A DNA stretch of 13,970 nt from JBBQZU01 sp038207425. GTDB taxonomy: Bacteria; Bacteroidota; Bacteroidia; Flavobacteriales_D; Cryomorphaceae. How positions within the stretch are numbered: the stretch's first letter is position 1; every line of letters starts with the position of its first letter. The translations under genes and the position numbers were made by a program. A model generated the notes under the pieces. That model did no database searches, was not told where the DNA came from, and saw only the letters and a program-made list of their open reading frames with translations. Where the stretch lies: positions 1 to 13,970 of the forward strand of contig JBBQZU010000052.1 in the NCBI GenBank assembly GCA_038207425.1. The letters run 5' to 3'. This document shows, piece after piece, positions 13,634 through 13,970 of this stretch.

Positions 13634-13970
13634 TTATCCGTTTACGTACCAGTATTGCGTTCCCAAGGCTATTAAAACTCTGTCAAATAGGTACTTGCCG
13701 AAGTATCTCCTATTGATTTTATAACAGAATTCGTTCAAATAGTGCTGCAGGTTCTCGCCGCTGATTTTGTGATAGATACCTAAGAAATTGCGCTTTGCAT
13801 TACTCATATTGATATGCACCCATTGAAGGGTAGTACGCGCTGATTTCTTATCCGACTCTACGGTATAATGTGCCTCGACAAAATCAGCAATATCCACATA
13901 GCTTTTGCTTTTGTCTGAAAATACGATGCTCAGCTCATCGAGATTCTTTTCAATGGTCTCATTGATGCTT
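13634..13970 (-). mobile_element. IS1595-family transposase, C-terminal part (runs off the window)
   Basis: The minus strand reads SINETIEKNLDELSIVFSDK, then SKSYVDIADFVEAHYTVESD, then TTLQWVHINMSNAKRNFLGIYH and ENLQHYLNEFCYKINRRYFGK, ending LIALGTQYWYVNG, with TAA at 13636-13634. This is the C-terminal half of an ISXO2-like (IS1595 family) transposase; the WVHIxxSNAKRxxLGxYH block and the LNEFCYKxNRRYF block are characteristic. The N-terminus and catalytic start are beyond position 13970. No terminal inverted repeat can be defined with confidence: the next frame resumes only a few bases past the stop. Confidence 0.8.

Overview
The window looks like a chromosome segment from the phylum Bacteroidota. 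The evidence is the -7 boxes of the TAnnTTTG/TAnnTTyG type in front of several genes (perfect copies at 6294-6301, 7706-7713 and 9466-9473), and gene families typical of that phylum: GWxTD, DUF2490, DUF547, a fused 2-oxoacid dehydrogenase E1, and a xerD/aroQ divergent pair. A settled core is flanked on both sides by decayed mobile DNA. All assignments come from reading the sequence; no database search was run.

Left flank (1-1280): the end of an IS3-family element whose orfA has two in-frame TGA codons, a stretch with only a doubtful small ORF, and a frameshifted hypothetical gene (779-1236) that ends just before the core.

Core (1281-12461): on the minus strand, a fused alpha-beta 2-oxoacid dehydrogenase E1; a 47-codon small ORF with its own terminator; and a DUF547 lipoprotein. 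The DUF547 gene is divergent from a TIGR04283-type glycosyltransferase. Next, on the minus strand, come an SRPBCC+GyrI-like lipoprotein with its own promoter and an overlapping pair consisting of a DUF2490 outer-membrane protein followed by a secreted TPR protein. A secreted protein of unknown function on the plus strand ends at two terminators shared with convergent xerD. xerD (GTG start) is divergent from aroQ (GTG start), and aroQ overlaps tail-to-tail with a GT2 glycosyltransferase. That glycosyltransferase lies downstream of, and in frame with, a GWxTD-family protein.

Right flank (12548-13970): tRNA-Ser(TGA) with a recognisable promoter and terminator; a 27-bp-stem hairpin; a 110-bp-period tandem repeat; the 3' part of an IntI/Xer-like tyrosine recombinase cut off at the repeat edge; an imperfect dyad of about 80 bp resembling a recombination site; a small cassette-like gene with two Trp-to-stop changes; and the C-terminal part of an IS1595-type transposase running off the window. 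This order (tRNA, recombinase, dyad site, promoterless small gene, IS) suggests a degraded integron-like or tRNA-associated integration locus. It is the most interesting part of the window.
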